Assembly: GCF_008180865.1 (NCBI RefSeq)
Contig: NZ_VTEX01000006.1
Location: 186,281 to 250,280 of the forward strand
Direction: 5' to 3'
DNA: 64,000 bases
Origin: Rossellomorea aquimaris
GTDB taxonomy: Bacteria > Bacillota > Bacilli > Bacillales > Bacillaceae_B
A program made the translations under genes and the position numbers. Position 1 is the first letter of the stretch. Every line of letters begins with the position of its first letter. The notes below the pieces were generated by a model, which was not told where the DNA came from, searched no databases, and saw only the letters and a program-made list of their open reading frames with translations. Shown here one piece after another: positions 1 to 9,196 of the stretch.

Positions 1-45
1 GTCCTACTTTTTTCTAAAAAAAGTCTCTCCATCCCCTTTAATGTG

Positions 46-74
46 TTACAATAAATCTGTTAATATGTTATACA
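46..74 (+). promoter_or_regulatory. possible sigma-A promoter of glpX
   Basis: TTACAA (46-51) and TATACA (69-74) are 17 bp apart and about 45 bp upstream of the glpX start. The -35 is a weak match, so this is tentative. Confidence 0.3.
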
Positions 75-120
75 ATTAAAGGATATTGTAAAACAAAAGG
101 GAATACGGGAGGCTATATAC

Positions 121-1083
121 ATGGAAAGAAGTTTATCAATGGAGCTTGTTCGAGTAACAGAAGGGGCTGCCCTTGCATCAGCCCGCTGGATGGGTCGCGG
201 TAAGAAGGATGAAGCAGATGATGCTGCAACCTCTGCCATGCGCGATGTATTCGACACAGTACCGATGAAGGGAACAGTTGTCATCGGGGAAGGTGAAATG
301 GATGAAGCTCCAATGCTTTATATCGGTGAGAAACTAGGGACAGGCTATGGTCCACGTGTTGATGTGGCCGTCGATCCGTTGGAAGGAACGAATATCGTTG
401 CTTCCGGAGGCTGGAATGCACTTGCGGTACTCGCGGTGGCAGACCACGGAAACCTACTGAACGCACCGGATATGTATATGGATAAAATCGCAGTAGGACC
501 GGAAGCGGTTGGGGAAATTGATATCAACGCTTCTGTTATCGATAATCTGAAAGCCGTTGCAAAAGCAAAGAACAAGGACATTGAAGACGTAGTTGCTACC
601 GTCTTAAATCGTCCTCGTCATGAGCATATCATCCAGCAGCTGAGAGAAGCGGGAGCCCGTATTAAACTGATCAATGATGGTGACGTAGCAGGAGCTATGA
701 ACACAGCATTCGATCATACGGGTGTAGATATTCTATTCGGTTCGGGTGGCGCTCCAGAAGGAGTACTTGCTGCCGTTGCGCTGAAATGCTTAGGTGGAGA
801 AATTCAAGGTAAGCTTTTACCACAGAACGATGCCGAACTGCAGCGCTGTATCAGCATGGGGCTGGATGTGGACAAGATTCTTCGAATGGAAGACCTCGTA
901 TGCGGTGATGATGCGATCTTTGCAGCAACAGGTGTGACGGACGGCGAACTGTTAAGAGGTGTTCAGCTTAAAGGGACATACGGATTGACCCATTCGGTCG
1001 TTATGCGTGCGAAGTCTGGGACTGTCCGCTTCATAGACGGCCGCCACAGTCTTCAGAAAAAGCCAAACCTGGTCATGAGATAA
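121..1083 (+). CDS. glpX: fructose-1,6-bisphosphatase class II
   Basis: Cytosolic gluconeogenic enzyme that hydrolyses fructose-1,6-bisphosphate to fructose-6-phosphate. The 320-aa length is normal for the family. The metal/phosphate-site segments [11 protein letters not shown] (res. 56-66) and DPLEGT (85-90) are intact. ATG at 121 is preceded by GGGAGG at 107-112. Its place just upstream of rho matches the ywjI(glpX)-rho order of B. subtilis. Alternative activity on sedoheptulose bisphosphate is known in some members and cannot be judged from sequence. Confidence 0.95.
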   Translation: MERSLSMELVRVTEGAALASARWMGRGKKDEADDAATSAMRDVFDTVPMKGTVVIGEGEMDEAPMLYIGEKLGTGYGPRVDVAVDPLEGTNIVASGGWNALAVLAVADHGNLLNAPDMYMDKIAVGPEAVGEIDINASVIDNLKAVAKAKNKDIEDVVATVLNRPRHEHIIQQLREAGARIKLINDGDVAGAMNTAFDHTGVDILFGSGGAPEGVLAAVALKCLGGEIQGKLLPQNDAELQRCISMGLDVDKILRMEDLVCGDDAIFAATGVTDGELLRGVQLKGTYGLTHSVVMRAKSGTVRFIDGRHSLQKKPNLVMR

Positions 1084-1137
1084 TATATATAAGAAACATT
1101 GAGAGAGAAACCAACTCTTCTTAATAAGAGATGAGGG

Positions 1138-1168
1138 ATGGGCAGAGTGTCTTACCATTTCTGCCCAT
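1138..1168 (+). terminator. weak terminator-like hairpin after glpX
   Basis: A 9-bp stem ATGGGCAGA / TCTGCCCAT with a 13-nt loop lies 55 bp past the glpX stop. A T-run follows only about 20 nt later, so termination here is uncertain. The rest of the 534-bp glpX-rho gap holds the structured repeat at 1420-1546 and AT-rich sequence with no gene. Confidence 0.35.
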
Positions 1169-1419
1169 GACCACTCTTATCACTCACTTTTTTTCTTCAT
1201 AGGTGAAAAAATGCTGCCTATCTACAAATTTACCTTCCTTTTTTTACCCAGTCATTGATTCTTGATTAAAAGTATGGTTACAATAGATAAGGTTTTTATC
1301 TTCAGCATTTTTTCTATTTGTTTATGCTTCAACATATTTCTTCATTTTTAGAAAAATCTACCCATATTTGGCTCTTTTCTAAAAGATAGATATTTATTTG
1401 TGAAAGAGATTAAAAGTAA

Positions 1420-1546
1420 GTTGATTGGAGCGGAAGGTGCTCGACTCCTGCGGGAATAGCGGGAAAGTTGAGACCCCGCAGGGCAAAGCCCGAGGAGGCT
1501 CAACTCACGCCCCGCGGAAAGCGAGCATCCTGTAGCGGAAATCAAC
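1420..1546. repeat. family A structured repeat, copy 1 (127 bp)
   Basis: GC-rich element bounded by inverted ends GTTGATT / AATCAAC in an AT-rich intergenic gap. Internal complementary arms include GGTGCTCG / CGAGCATCC, CCTGCGGG / CCCCGCGG and AGTTGAG / CTCAACT. The same element recurs at 7065-7188 and 29199-29323. It contains no convincing ORF. It lies in the leader region of rho. Confidence 0.85.
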
Positions 1547-1617
1547 CTCTACTCTCTCGTGAAAAATAACAACAAAGTTTTATTTTAAGGTAGGACAAAT
1601 TAATAAAGCGTGGTGTC

Positions 1618-2883
1618 ATGATGGAAGAGTTAACAATTTCTAGCTTAGAAAATATGAAGCTTAAAGAGCTTTATGAGCTGGCCAAACAATACAAAGTTTC
1701 TTATTATAGTAAATTAACAAAAAAAGAATTGATATTCGCTATCCTTAAAGTTCGAGCAGAACAAGAAGGCTTCTTCTTTATGGAAGGGGTTCTTGAAATC
1801 ATCCAATCAGAGGGCTTCGGTTTCTTACGACCGATCAACTATTCTCCAAGCTCTGAGGATATTTATATCTCTGCGTCACAGATCCGCCGTTTCGATCTTC
1901 GTAACGGGGATAAGGTATCGGGTAAGGTGCGCCCTCCGAAGGAAAACGAGCGTTATTTCGGACTGCTTCATGTTGAAATGGTCAATGGAGAAGAGCCTGA
2001 ATCTGCGAAAGAACGTGTCCATTTCCCAGGTCTCACGCCTTTATATCCTGACCGTCAAATGAAACTTGAAACAACGCCAAACAAAATCTCCACGCGTATC
2101 ATGGATCTTATAGCGCCTGTCGGTTTTGGTCAACGTGGTCTAGTCGTTGCGCCACCTAAAGCTGGTAAGACGATGCTGATCAAAGAAATTGCAAACTCGA
2201 TCACGACGAATCATCCTGAAGCAGAATTAATCATTCTTCTGATCGATGAGCGTCCAGAGGAAGTAACGGATATCGAACGTTCAGTCGAAGCAGAAGTCGT
2301 AAGTTCAACATTCGATGAAGTGCCGGAAAACCACATTAAAGTGGCAGAACTCGTTCTTGAGCGCGCCATGCGTTTAGTGGAGCACAAGCGTGATGTCATT
2401 ATCCTGATGGATAGTATCACTCGTTTGGCACGTGCTTATAACCTCGTCATCCCGCCAAGTGGACGAACTCTTTCCGGAGGTATCGATCCTGCTGCGTTCC
2501 ACCGCCCGAAACGATTCTTTGGTGCTGCACGTAACATTGAAGAAGGCGGAAGCTTAACGGTTCTCGCAACTGCGTTAGTGGATACAGGATCCCGTATGGA
2601 TGATGTGATTTATGAAGAGTTCAAAGGAACAGGGAACTTAGAACTTCATCTTGATCGCTCTCTTGCTGAAAGACGTATCTTCCCGGCCATCGACATCCGT
2701 CGTTCCGGAACTCGTCGCGAGGAACTTCTCATCAAACCGGATCATCTTGAAAAGCTGTGGGCGATTCGTAAAGCGATGTCCGATCAGCCTGATTTCGCTG
2801 AGAAGCTTATGCGCAAGCTGAAGCAATCGAAGACGAATGAAGAGTTTTTCAATGTGTTGACAGAAGAGTCGAAGAAGCGTTAA
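1618..2883 (+). CDS. rho: transcription termination factor Rho
   Basis: Hexameric RNA-dependent ATPase that terminates transcription. At 421 aa it is nearly collinear with B. subtilis Rho: N-terminal Rho_N helix domain (res. 5-50), cold-shock RNA-binding fold containing GFGFLRP (66-72), and RecA-type ATPase with the P-loop APPKAGKT (178-185) and the Q-loop segment near [11 protein letters not shown]. The second ATG (1621) could equally be the start. No strong Shine-Dalgarno is visible before either, which would fit low translation. The 5' region carries a family A repeat. Confidence 0.97.
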   Translation: MMEELTISSLENMKLKELYELAKQYKVSYYSKLTKKELIFAILKVRAEQEGFFFMEGVLEIIQSEGFGFLRPINYSPSSEDIYISASQIRRFDLRNGDKVSGKVRPPKENERYFGLLHVEMVNGEEPESAKERVHFPGLTPLYPDRQMKLETTPNKISTRIMDLIAPVGFGQRGLVVAPPKAGKTMLIKEIANSITTNHPEAELIILLIDERPEEVTDIERSVEAEVVSSTFDEVPENHIKVAELVLERAMRLVEHKRDVIILMDSITRLARAYNLVIPPSGRTLSGGIDPAAFHRPKRFFGAARNIEEGGSLTVLATALVDTGSRMDDVIYEEFKGTGNLELHLDRSLAERRIFPAIDIRRSGTRREELLIKPDHLEKLWAIRKAMSDQPDFAEKLMRKLKQSKTNEEFFNVLTEESKKR

Positions 2884-2942
2884 TCTAGTAATCGAATGAT
2901 TTTCTTTAGGAGAATGATGTCTGTAACTTCCAATTTTTCAGG

Positions 2943-2971
2943 TTGCAAATATCACTTGTCCTTGTTATAAT
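2943..2971 (+). promoter_or_regulatory. sigma-A promoter of rpmE
   Basis: TTGCAA (2943-2948) and a perfect TATAAT (2966-2971) are separated by 17 bp, within the 221-bp rho-rpmE gap. This would give rpmE its own promoter with a leader of about 125 nt. Confidence 0.65.
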
Positions 2972-3104
2972 AGTGTCAATGTGTTTTAAAAAATGGATGT
3001 GGTAAGGGGCTGGCTATAACTCTCATGCTTATGCTCATATCACATATATCTTCGTAATAAATTACTCTGTCTCAGATGATTCAGGGCGGAAGGAGATGAA
3101 AGAA

Positions 3105-3317
3105 ATGAAATCAGGAATTCATCCTAAGTACAACACGATCAAAGTTAGCTGTGCTTGCGGTAACGAATTTGAAACTGGTTCTGTAGCGGAAGAAATGCGC
3201 GTTGAGGTATGTTCTGAATGCCATCCATTCTACACAGGACGTCAGAAATTCGCTGACGCTGGTGGACGTGTTGACCGTTTCAACAAAAAATACGGTCTTA
3301 AAAATCAACAACAATAA
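3105..3317 (+). CDS. rpmE: 50S ribosomal protein L31
   Basis: Zinc-binding (type A) L31 of the large ribosomal subunit, 70 aa. The zinc ligands are visible as CACG and CSECH. The ATG at 3096 abuts AAGGAG (3090-3095) and cannot be used with that site. The ATG at 3105 has 9-nt spacing and gives MKSGIHP, matching the N-terminus of Bacillus L31. Flanked by its own promoter and a strong terminator. In B. subtilis the zinc-containing L31 is replaced by a zinc-free paralogue under zinc limitation; no paralogue is present here. Confidence 0.95.
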   Translation: MKSGIHPKYNTIKVSCACGNEFETGSVAEEMRVEVCSECHPFYTGRQKFADAGGRVDRFNKKYGLKNQQQ

Positions 3318-3394
3318 TGAAGAGCTGAAAGGTCATATCGAATTTCTTTGTGCGTAAGGCATAAATATATGAGATTGGCACTTCTCTTCTATTA

Positions 3395-3433
3395 GAAAAA
3401 CAGGCAAGGATCTTCATGCTTGCCTGTTTTTTA
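3395..3433 (+). terminator. rho-independent terminator after rpmE
   Basis: AAAACAGGCAAG / CTTGCCTGTTTT stem with a 10-nt loop followed by a T-run. Confidence 0.9.
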
Positions 3434-3462
3434 TTCTCTTTAAAGCAAATGGTTGAAGAAAT

Positions 3463-3497
3463 AGAGGCAGTTCCAATTGAGCTGTGCCTCTTTTTTT
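3463..3497 (+). terminator. second terminator hairpin between rpmE and tdk
   Basis: AGAGGCA / TGCCTCT stem followed by seven or more T. It acts as a backup to the rpmE terminator about 65 bp upstream, so tdk is probably expressed separately. Confidence 0.7.
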
Positions 3498-3629
3498 CTG
3501 CCAAATTACAGGATTCTGAGCATTTTTCCCGTACATAAAGGAATGCTTTATACTAAAGAGTAGTCCGTTTTTACTAACAGTCAGACTGTTTTATTATAGA
3601 ATATTGCATAAGGAAGGAGAGGCGCTTTC

Positions 3630-4241
3630 GTGTATGTCATGAAACAAACGGGTTGGGTAGAAGTCATTTGCGGCAGCATGTTCTCAGGGAAATCCGAGGA
3701 ACTGATCCGCCGGGTAAGACGCACTCAATTTGCTAAACAAAAAATTGCTGTGTATAAGCCAAAACTAGATAATCGCTATAGCGATGAGTCGGTTGTATCT
3801 CATAATGGTACCTCTGTCATTGCCAAAGCAGTCGAGGGATCAAATGTGATCCTCGATGATCTGAATCCAGAGGTGGATGTCGTTGCTATTGATGAGGTCC
3901 AATTTTTTGACGAAGGCATTGTAGAGGTCGTCCAAAAATTAGCGAACAGTGGATATCGTGTCATCATAGCAGGACTTGATCAGGATTTCCGCGGAGAACC
4001 ATTCGGTCCTATGCCGGACTTAATGTCCATTGCAGAACAAGTGACAAAACTTCAAGCCGTTTGTGCAGTATGCGGCTCTCCCGCAAGTCGAACACAACGT
4101 TTAATCAACGGCGAACCAGCTTGCTACGATGATCCCGTCATCCTTGTAGGTGCGTCTGAAGCATATGAGCCAAGATGCCGTCATCACCATGAAGTTCCGA
4201 CTGGAATGAGCGTTACACCTGATATGGTGAAGGAAGTATAA
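3630..4241 (+). CDS. tdk: thymidine kinase
   Basis: Cytosolic salvage enzyme that phosphorylates thymidine with ATP. The 203-aa protein is a type II thymidine kinase with P-loop GSMFSGKS (res. 15-22), the DEVQFF metal/lasso-proximal motif and the zinc-binding pairs CAVC and C...H near the C-terminus. The start is GTG at 3630, after AAGGAGAGG, giving MYVMKQTGW as in B. subtilis MYIMKQSGW. Position between rpmE and prfA is conserved in Bacillus. Confidence 0.96.
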   Translation: MYVMKQTGWVEVICGSMFSGKSEELIRRVRRTQFAKQKIAVYKPKLDNRYSDESVVSHNGTSVIAKAVEGSNVILDDLNPEVDVVAIDEVQFFDEGIVEVVQKLANSGYRVIIAGLDQDFRGEPFGPMPDLMSIAEQVTKLQAVCAVCGSPASRTQRLINGEPACYDDPVILVGASEAYEPRCRHHHEVPTGMSVTPDMVKEV

Positions 4242-4245
4242 ATGA

Positions 4246-4272
4246 AAAGTCCCATGTTTGGGGCTTTTTTTT
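4246..4272 (+). terminator. terminator after tdk
   Basis: Short stem AAGTCCC / GGGGCTT (one T-G wobble) with a 6-nt loop and eight T, immediately after the tdk stop. Confidence 0.75.
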
Positions 4273-4373
4273 ATTTCTGGTTATGGTCATTTGCCGAGTT
4301 ATATTACCCCCTGGACTTTTGTATGAATAAGCACTTTCCTGTGGGAAATCCTAAAAGCAGGAGGTGTGAAAGT

Positions 4374-4826
4374 ATGAAAAAGTTAGTATTAGTTTTATCC
4401 TTTACCGTATTCTTCATTTTAATCACCGCGTGTGGAGTGAATCAGGAATCGGAATTCGGTATGCACGAGGATCAAAATGGAACACGGTTCATTGATAATC
4501 GAAAAGATGATATGAATGATCGTCAAGATAGAAGCGTCCGAAATACGACAAATGAAAACCCGAACTTCCCTAACCTGACGAACTCACCAGGCACAACATC
4601 GACAACGACGGGTGTGTATGAAGATAAAGCGCGTGAGGTTGTGAAGGAGTATTCCAACTTCGAACCAGATGAAGTCTGGATCAATGGCGAACAAATGTGG
4701 GTCACGGCCCATACCCAAAATGAAATGAGTATGGCTGAGACGGATAAAGAAGAAGCGATGTTAAAAGAGAGACTGGAAAAAGCCATTCCAAAGTACGATA
4801 TAAATGTGAAAATCACCGAAAGATAA
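4374..4826 (+). CDS. small secreted lipoprotein, YhcN/YlaJ-like
   Basis: 150-aa predicted lipoprotein. An N-terminal hydrophobic signal ends in the lipobox LITAC, so the mature protein should be lipidated at Cys and held on the outer face of the membrane. A polar Asn/Thr-rich linker is followed by a compact C-terminal domain rich in Lys/Glu. The start is ATG at 4374, preceded by GGAGGTG. The open frame extends upstream to 4242 but crosses the tdk terminator and lacks a ribosome site. It resembles sporulation lipoproteins of the YhcN/YlaJ type; the function is not known. Confidence 0.75.
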   Translation: MKKLVLVLSFTVFFILITACGVNQESEFGMHEDQNGTRFIDNRKDDMNDRQDRSVRNTTNENPNFPNLTNSPGTTSTTTGVYEDKAREVVKEYSNFEPDEVWINGEQMWVTAHTQNEMSMAETDKEEAMLKERLEKAIPKYDINVKITER

Positions 4827-4977
4827 AAAAGTGCAAGCGGGTCTGGATGCTGATCTGCTTGCCATCTACATAAAATCCACCCGTTTATGCCTTCTGCCCA
4901 TTCCTGATCCTCCTTGTGTTTACATACTCCATATAATATAATTAGACTGTTATGGACTAAAATTGAGGTGAATAGCT

Positions 4978-6048
4978 GTGTTCGATCGTTTACAAGCAGT
5001 GGAAGATCGCTATGATAAGTTAAATGAACTATTGAGTGATCCAGAAATTGTGAATGACCCAAAGAAGCTAAGAGATTATTCGAAAGAGCAATCAGACATC
5101 CAAGCAACGGTAGAAGCATATCGAGAATATAAAGAACTTACTGGGCAGTATAAAGACGCTAAGGCGATGCTGGATGATAAGCTTGATGCTGATATGCGTG
5201 AAATGGTGAAAGAAGAAGTTTCCGAGCTTGAAGAACAAATTGAAGCATTGGAAGCCCGTCTGAAAATATTATTGATCCCTAAAGATCCGAACGATGATAA
5301 GAACGTAATCATGGAGGTTCGTGGTGCTGCAGGTGGAGATGAAGCAGCCCTGTTTGCCGGTGACTTATACCGTATGTACAGCCGCTATGCAGAATCACAA
5401 GGTTGGAAGACTGAAGTAATGGAAGCGAACTCGACTGGCGTTGGTGGATATAAAGAGATCATCTTTATGATCAACGGAAATGGCGCATTCTCCAAAATGA
5501 AATACGAAAACGGGGCACACCGTGTGCAACGTGTACCTGAAACAGAATCCGGCGGACGTATCCATACGTCGACCGCAACAGTTGCCTGCCTGCCGGAAGC
5601 GGAAGAAGTCGAAGTGGATATTCACGACAAAGATATCCGTGTCGATACCTTCGCATCCAGTGGCCCGGGAGGACAAAGTGTTAATACAACCATGTCTGCT
5701 GTCCGTCTGACTCACATGCCGACAGGAGTAGTCGTGTCATGTCAGGATGAAAAGTCACAAATCAAGAACAAAGAGAAAGCAATGAAAGTATTGCGTGCCC
5801 GCGTTTACGATAAATTCCAACGTGAAGTTCAAGCTGAATACGATGCAAACCGTAAATCAGCCGTTGGTACAGGTGACCGTTCCGAACGTATCCGTACGTA
5901 CAATTTCCCACAAAACCGCGTAACGGATCATCGTATCGGATTGACGATTCAAAAGCTTGACCAAATTCTTGAAGGAAAGATGGATGAAGTCATCGATGCG
6001 TTAATCATCGAGGATCAATCCAAACTTCTTGAGAGACTGGAAGAATAG
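4978..6048 (+). CDS. prfA: peptide chain release factor 1
   Basis: Recognises UAA and UAG in the ribosomal A site and triggers peptide release. The 356-aa length is typical. The codon-reading tripeptide PET (res. 187-189) and the catalytic GGQ (231-233) in [10 protein letters not shown] are intact. The GTG start follows GAGGTG. The stop TAG shares its last base with the GTG start of prmC, whose product methylates the GGQ glutamine, so the two are translationally coupled. Confidence 0.97.
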   Translation: MFDRLQAVEDRYDKLNELLSDPEIVNDPKKLRDYSKEQSDIQATVEAYREYKELTGQYKDAKAMLDDKLDADMREMVKEEVSELEEQIEALEARLKILLIPKDPNDDKNVIMEVRGAAGGDEAALFAGDLYRMYSRYAESQGWKTEVMEANSTGVGGYKEIIFMINGNGAFSKMKYENGAHRVQRVPETESGGRIHTSTATVACLPEAEEVEVDIHDKDIRVDTFASSGPGGQSVNTTMSAVRLTHMPTGVVVSCQDEKSQIKNKEKAMKVLRARVYDKFQREVQAEYDANRKSAVGTGDRSERIRTYNFPQNRVTDHRIGLTIQKLDQILEGKMDEVIDALIIEDQSKLLERLEE

Positions 6049-6920
6049 TGACGTCTGTTACCATATTTGAAGCCCTAAAATGGGCTTCTTCTTTTTTAGT
6101 CGAAAATGGCCGTGATGAAAATGTGGGAGAAATCTATTTGCGGCACTTAGTAGGGATGTCCCGTGCCCAGTTATTGGCTGAACAGCGAAGGTCCGTCCCG
6201 GGGGAGAATTGGGAAGAATTCCAGGAGGGGATTCGCCGGCATGTTGGTGGAGTGCCGATTCAGCATATTATCGGGGTTGAGGAGTTTTATGGTCGGGAGT
6301 TTGTGGTGAATGAGCATGTGCTGATTCCGAGACCTGAAACGGAAGAACTGATTTATTATGGCTTGCAGAAAATGAAGGGTCTGTTTAGTGATTCGGACAC
6401 TTCTTTGCAGGCTGCTGATGTTGGAACGGGTAGTGGGGCGATTGCGATTACGTTGAAGCTTGAGGCGGATCGTTTCCCTCTTGATATGATGGCTGTGGAT
6501 ATTTCTCGTGAAGCGTTGGCAGTTGCCCGTGAAAATAGAGAGAGACTCGGAGCTGAGATTCGTTTTTTTGAAGGGGACTTACTGCAGCCTTTAATTGAAG
6601 AAGGAGTCAAGCTCGATATCCTCTTATCGAATCCCCCATATATTCCCCTGACAGATCGTGAAACGCTATCAGATGTAGTCATCGAGCATGAGCCTGAACT
6701 CGCTTTGTTTGGCGGGGAAGATGGTTATGATTTATACAAGAGATTAATGGATGAACTGCCATTGGTGATGAAGGAAAAATGTTTGATCGGTTTCGAAGTC
6801 GGAGTCGGACAGGGCGAGACGGTGGCTGACTTACTACGGGATACATTTCCTGATGCAGTAGTGGAAGTCGTTCATGATATCAACGGGAAAGATCGAATGG
6901 TGTTTTGTGAGAGAAAATAA
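6048..6920 (+). CDS. prmC: release factor glutamine methyltransferase
   Basis: SAM-dependent N5-methyltransferase acting on the GGQ glutamine of RF1 and RF2. 290 aa: N-terminal helical substrate domain, SAM-binding DVGTGSGAI (res. 124-132) and the catalytic NPPY (195-198). The GTG start overlaps the prfA stop (TAGTG). From about 6180 to 6480 third positions turn strongly to G and T, unlike prfA, just after an AAGGTCCGTCCC match at 6188-6199 inside the gene. See the repeat and composition findings. Confidence 0.95.
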   Translation: MTSVTIFEALKWASSFLVENGRDENVGEIYLRHLVGMSRAQLLAEQRRSVPGENWEEFQEGIRRHVGGVPIQHIIGVEEFYGREFVVNEHVLIPRPETEELIYYGLQKMKGLFSDSDTSLQAADVGTGSGAIAITLKLEADRFPLDMMAVDISREALAVARENRERLGAEIRFFEGDLLQPLIEEGVKLDILLSNPPYIPLTDRETLSDVVIEHEPELALFGGEDGYDLYKRLMDELPLVMKEKCLIGFEVGVGQGETVADLLRDTFPDAVVEVVHDINGKDRMVFCERK

Positions 6921-6928
6921 GGATGTTG

Positions 6929-6960
6929 ACCCTCGATTCGTGTGATCGGGGGTGTTTTTT
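6929..6960 (+). terminator. terminator after prmC
   Basis: ACCCTCGAT / ATCGGGGGT stem and T-run close the prfA-prmC unit. The remainder of the 400-bp gap to spoIIR contains the family A repeat copy at 7065-7188 and no gene. Confidence 0.8.
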
Positions 6961-7064
6961 GTGGAAAAGAGACTATTGTGGGATTAATTCAGAAATTGTA
7001 AGGTAGGTAGAATATAAAAAGTTGTTCTCATTATTTATCTCTGTGAAAGATAGATTCTAAGAAA

Positions 7065-7188
7065 GTTGATTGGAGCGGAAGGTGCTCGACTCCTGCGGGA
7101 AAAGCTGGACAGGTGAGACCCCGGAGGCGCAGCCGAGGAGGCTCACCGCCAGCCCCGCGGAAAGCGAGCACCTGGAGCGGAAATCAAC
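7065..7188. repeat. family A structured repeat, copy 2 (124 bp)
   Basis: Second copy of the element at 1420-1546 with GTTGATT / AATCAAC ends. Arms GGTGCTCG / CGAGCACC and GGTGAG / CTCACC pair perfectly. Where copy 1 has AGTTGAG / CTCAACT this copy has both strands changed together. Short ORFs overlapping it lack ribosome sites. Confidence 0.85.
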
Positions 7189-7320
7189 TAGCACTCGCTT
7201 TTTTAAAAGTAACTATATTTTTAAAATTGAAATTCAGCAGATTTTCCAAACAAAAATGTTATTTTACTAGTTTAAGATTTCCCCTTTTTGACTAGACTGT
7301 TTTACTGAGGGGGAGAGGAA

Positions 7321-8196
7321 ATGAAAACAAAACATACGGTTTTATTGTATATCTTGATTCTATCATTAGGAACGATTCTAAGTTTATATATACCGAAGCA
7401 GGAAATGGCGGCTCAGGAGACGATGGTGATTCCGGAAGAAGCGATTCGACTGCGGATCCTGGCAAATAGTGATCTGGAGCAGGATCAAAATGTGAAGAGA
7501 CTCGTTCGTGATGAAGTAAATAAAGAGATTACGAATTGGGTAGCGACTCTTACATCACAGGATGAAGCGAAATCAGTGATTCAAGCAGGCTTGCCGCAGC
7601 TTCAGAAGATTGCAGAAGAGGTTATTGCTGAGCAGGGCTTGGATCAATCGGTGAAAATAGATTTCGGAAAAGTTGAGTTTCCTACTAAATTATATGGTCA
7701 GTATTTATACCCGGCAGGCGAATACGAAGCGGTGTTGATCACTCTCGGTGCAGGAGAAGGGGCGAACTGGTGGTGTGTTCTTTATCCTCCTTTATGCTTC
7801 CTTGATTTCTCGACTGGAAATGCAGTAAGAAGTCCTGGGTTTGAAACGAAAGTGGAAGCAAGTGGGAATGAGATTACTGAAGTGGATCCGGAAGATGTAG
7901 TTGGTGAAACGTCAGAAGTGGATTCAAGTACTAAATCAGTAGATACCCAAACTCCTGAAATCGTTATGGAAGATGTTATTGCCTTTAAAGAGGTCGAGAT
8001 GGAAACAGTGGAAGCGGCAACGACGGAAGAGGCAGTAGTAGTTGAAGAGCATCAGAAAGAAGAACTTCCTGTAACTGAAGAGATAGAAACGGCGAAAGCA
8101 CAAGAACAGCCAGTCTTTGTTGAAGAAGGAGATGAGGAAGAAGTAGAGGTTCGATTCTTTGTAGTCGATTTTTTCAAAGGATTATTCAATAAGTAA
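7321..8196 (+). CDS. spoIIR: stage II sporulation protein R
   Basis: Secreted forespore signal that activates SpoIIGA, and hence processing of pro-sigma-E, in the mother cell. N-terminal signal/TM segment at res. 7-26, then the conserved SpoIIR domain (about 40-170) with RLRILANSD and GEGANWWCVLYPP. The protein is 291 aa against 224 in B. subtilis. The extra length is a Glu/Val/Thr-rich stretch (about 180-270) ahead of a hydrophobic end VRFFVVDFF. GGGGGAGAGG precedes the ATG. A sigma-F promoter is expected but was not identified. Confidence 0.92.
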   Translation: MKTKHTVLLYILILSLGTILSLYIPKQEMAAQETMVIPEEAIRLRILANSDLEQDQNVKRLVRDEVNKEITNWVATLTSQDEAKSVIQAGLPQLQKIAEEVIAEQGLDQSVKIDFGKVEFPTKLYGQYLYPAGEYEAVLITLGAGEGANWWCVLYPPLCFLDFSTGNAVRSPGFETKVEASGNEITEVDPEDVVGETSEVDSSTKSVDTQTPEIVMEDVIAFKEVEMETVEAATTEEAVVVEEHQKEELPVTEEIETAKAQEQPVFVEEGDEEEVEVRFFVVDFFKGLFNK

Positions 8197-8201
8197 AATG
8201 T

Positions 8202-8235
8202 AGAGCTTCATCTACCTGAGATGGAGCTCTTTTTA
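8202..8235 (+). terminator. terminator after spoIIR
   Basis: AGAGCT / AGCTCT outer stem with inner CATCT / AGATG pairing, followed by T5. Confidence 0.8.
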
Positions 8236-8347
8236 TGTTTGAAGGAAATCTATCGTTCTAGTATTTTTTCACAACAACTTGTTCTATTCTCTTTTTCCCC
8301 TCATACATTAACATTAGGGGATGATAGAAAAGGGAGGATGAAATGTG

Positions 8348-8788
8348 ATGTTAAAAGTGATTCGCCAAGCAACACAGGAAGATATCCATGAAGTTGTAGC
8401 CTTCTTAATGAAAGCAGGATTAAGCACAGAAGGCATTAAAAATAGTATTGATTGCTTTTTAGTAGTAGAAGACTCGGACAACCAGTTAATTGGGACTCTC
8501 GGTATTGAGGTTCAAGAGAAGATTGGACTTCTTCGCTCCCTCGTTGTGACTTCATCATTTGAAAGTGAAGAATTGTTTGCTCTATTTCAAGAAATATTAA
8601 AGTTGGCACAAGAAAAAGAACTTACGCGTCTTTACTTGATCTCCAATCGAAAAGCGTCGCTGAACTTCTTTGACCTGCTGGGTTTTCAACAGGAAAAGGA
8701 GCCTTTTGTGGATGAGTTGCAGAAGTTTGTTCATGCGCAAAAGTTATCCACTGTGGATAACTGTATTACGATGAGGCTTGACCTATAG
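8348..8788 (+). CDS. ywlB: GNAT-family N-acetyltransferase, YwlB-like
   Basis: 146-aa acetyltransferase-like protein beginning MLKVIRQATQEDI. It shows the GNAT order: N-terminal strand, LIGTLGIE central strands, LLRSLVVTSSFESEELF at the acetyl-CoA region and ASLNFFDLLGF near the C-terminus. The usual R/Q-x-x-G-x-A pyrophosphate loop is not clear, so catalysis is uncertain. ATG 8348 is favoured; a GTG at 8345 directly precedes it and GGGAGG lies at 8332-8337. Position between spoIIR and ywlC equals that of B. subtilis ywlB. Substrate unknown. Confidence 0.75.
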   Translation: MLKVIRQATQEDIHEVVAFLMKAGLSTEGIKNSIDCFLVVEDSDNQLIGTLGIEVQEKIGLLRSLVVTSSFESEELFALFQEILKLAQEKELTRLYLISNRKASLNFFDLLGFQQEKEPFVDELQKFVHAQKLSTVDNCITMRLDL

Positions 8789-9196
8789 GATTTCGACAAA
8801 TTCCACCTAGAAGAAATTAGTTTGCCATAGCAGTCTGCTAGTAGACTGAATCATTTTTATTTAGAAATGATTCAGTTTTTTTATGTGGAAAATTCGACAA
8901 AATGCGTGAAGTCCCGATTAATAACGTAAATATCTCTTTTTTCAGAATTATTCACACCATCCACAGGTTTATCCACAGTCTGGAGAGTATGTTTCACGTT
9001 TTGTGGACAATACTTGAGAATTTGTGGGGTTTCTTTTATACTTTCAAAAGAGTAAAGTAGTTGAACGCTTGTTAATTCTGTATCTATACACAGATATGAG
9101 TGTTGATAATAGAAGGTGGATGACGGAAATGATGAAACATTGGATTGTGGAAAGAGATGTGGATAACAATGAAAGTTATCCACAAATTGTGGATGC
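8707..9196. promoter_or_regulatory. DnaA-box cluster at ywlC
   Basis: Four perfect DnaA boxes TTATCCACA (either strand) at 8752-8760, 8969-8977, 9158-9166 and 9176-9184. One-mismatch boxes lie at 8707-8715, 8744-8752, 8884-8892 and 9002-9010. The cluster spans the end of the acetyltransferase gene, the intergenic gap and the first codons of ywlC. Apart from these boxes and the terminator the 340-bp gap holds no gene. A DnaA-binding cluster at ywlC is, to my recollection, among those reported in B. subtilis. Confidence 0.75.
8842..8883 (+). terminator. terminator after ywlB-like gene
   Basis: ACTGAATCATTT / AAATGATTCAGT perfect 12-bp stem with an 8-nt loop and T7. Confidence 0.9.

Noticed and set aside
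4242..4373. 44-codon N-terminal extension of the lipoprotein frame
   Set aside because: It crosses the tdk terminator and lacks a ribosome site; ATG 4374 has GGAGGTG and begins a proper lipoprotein signal.
7070..7295. Two overlapping ORFs in the 7.1-kb gap
   Set aside because: They run through the family A structured repeat, have no ribosome site and encode basic low-complexity sequence.
8790..8900. Spo0A boxes (TTCGACAAA) near 8792 and 8886, also 30532 and 55035
   Set aside because: The sequence recurs often in this AT-rich window and mostly has no promoter beside it; only the one upstream of the sinI promoter is mentioned as context.
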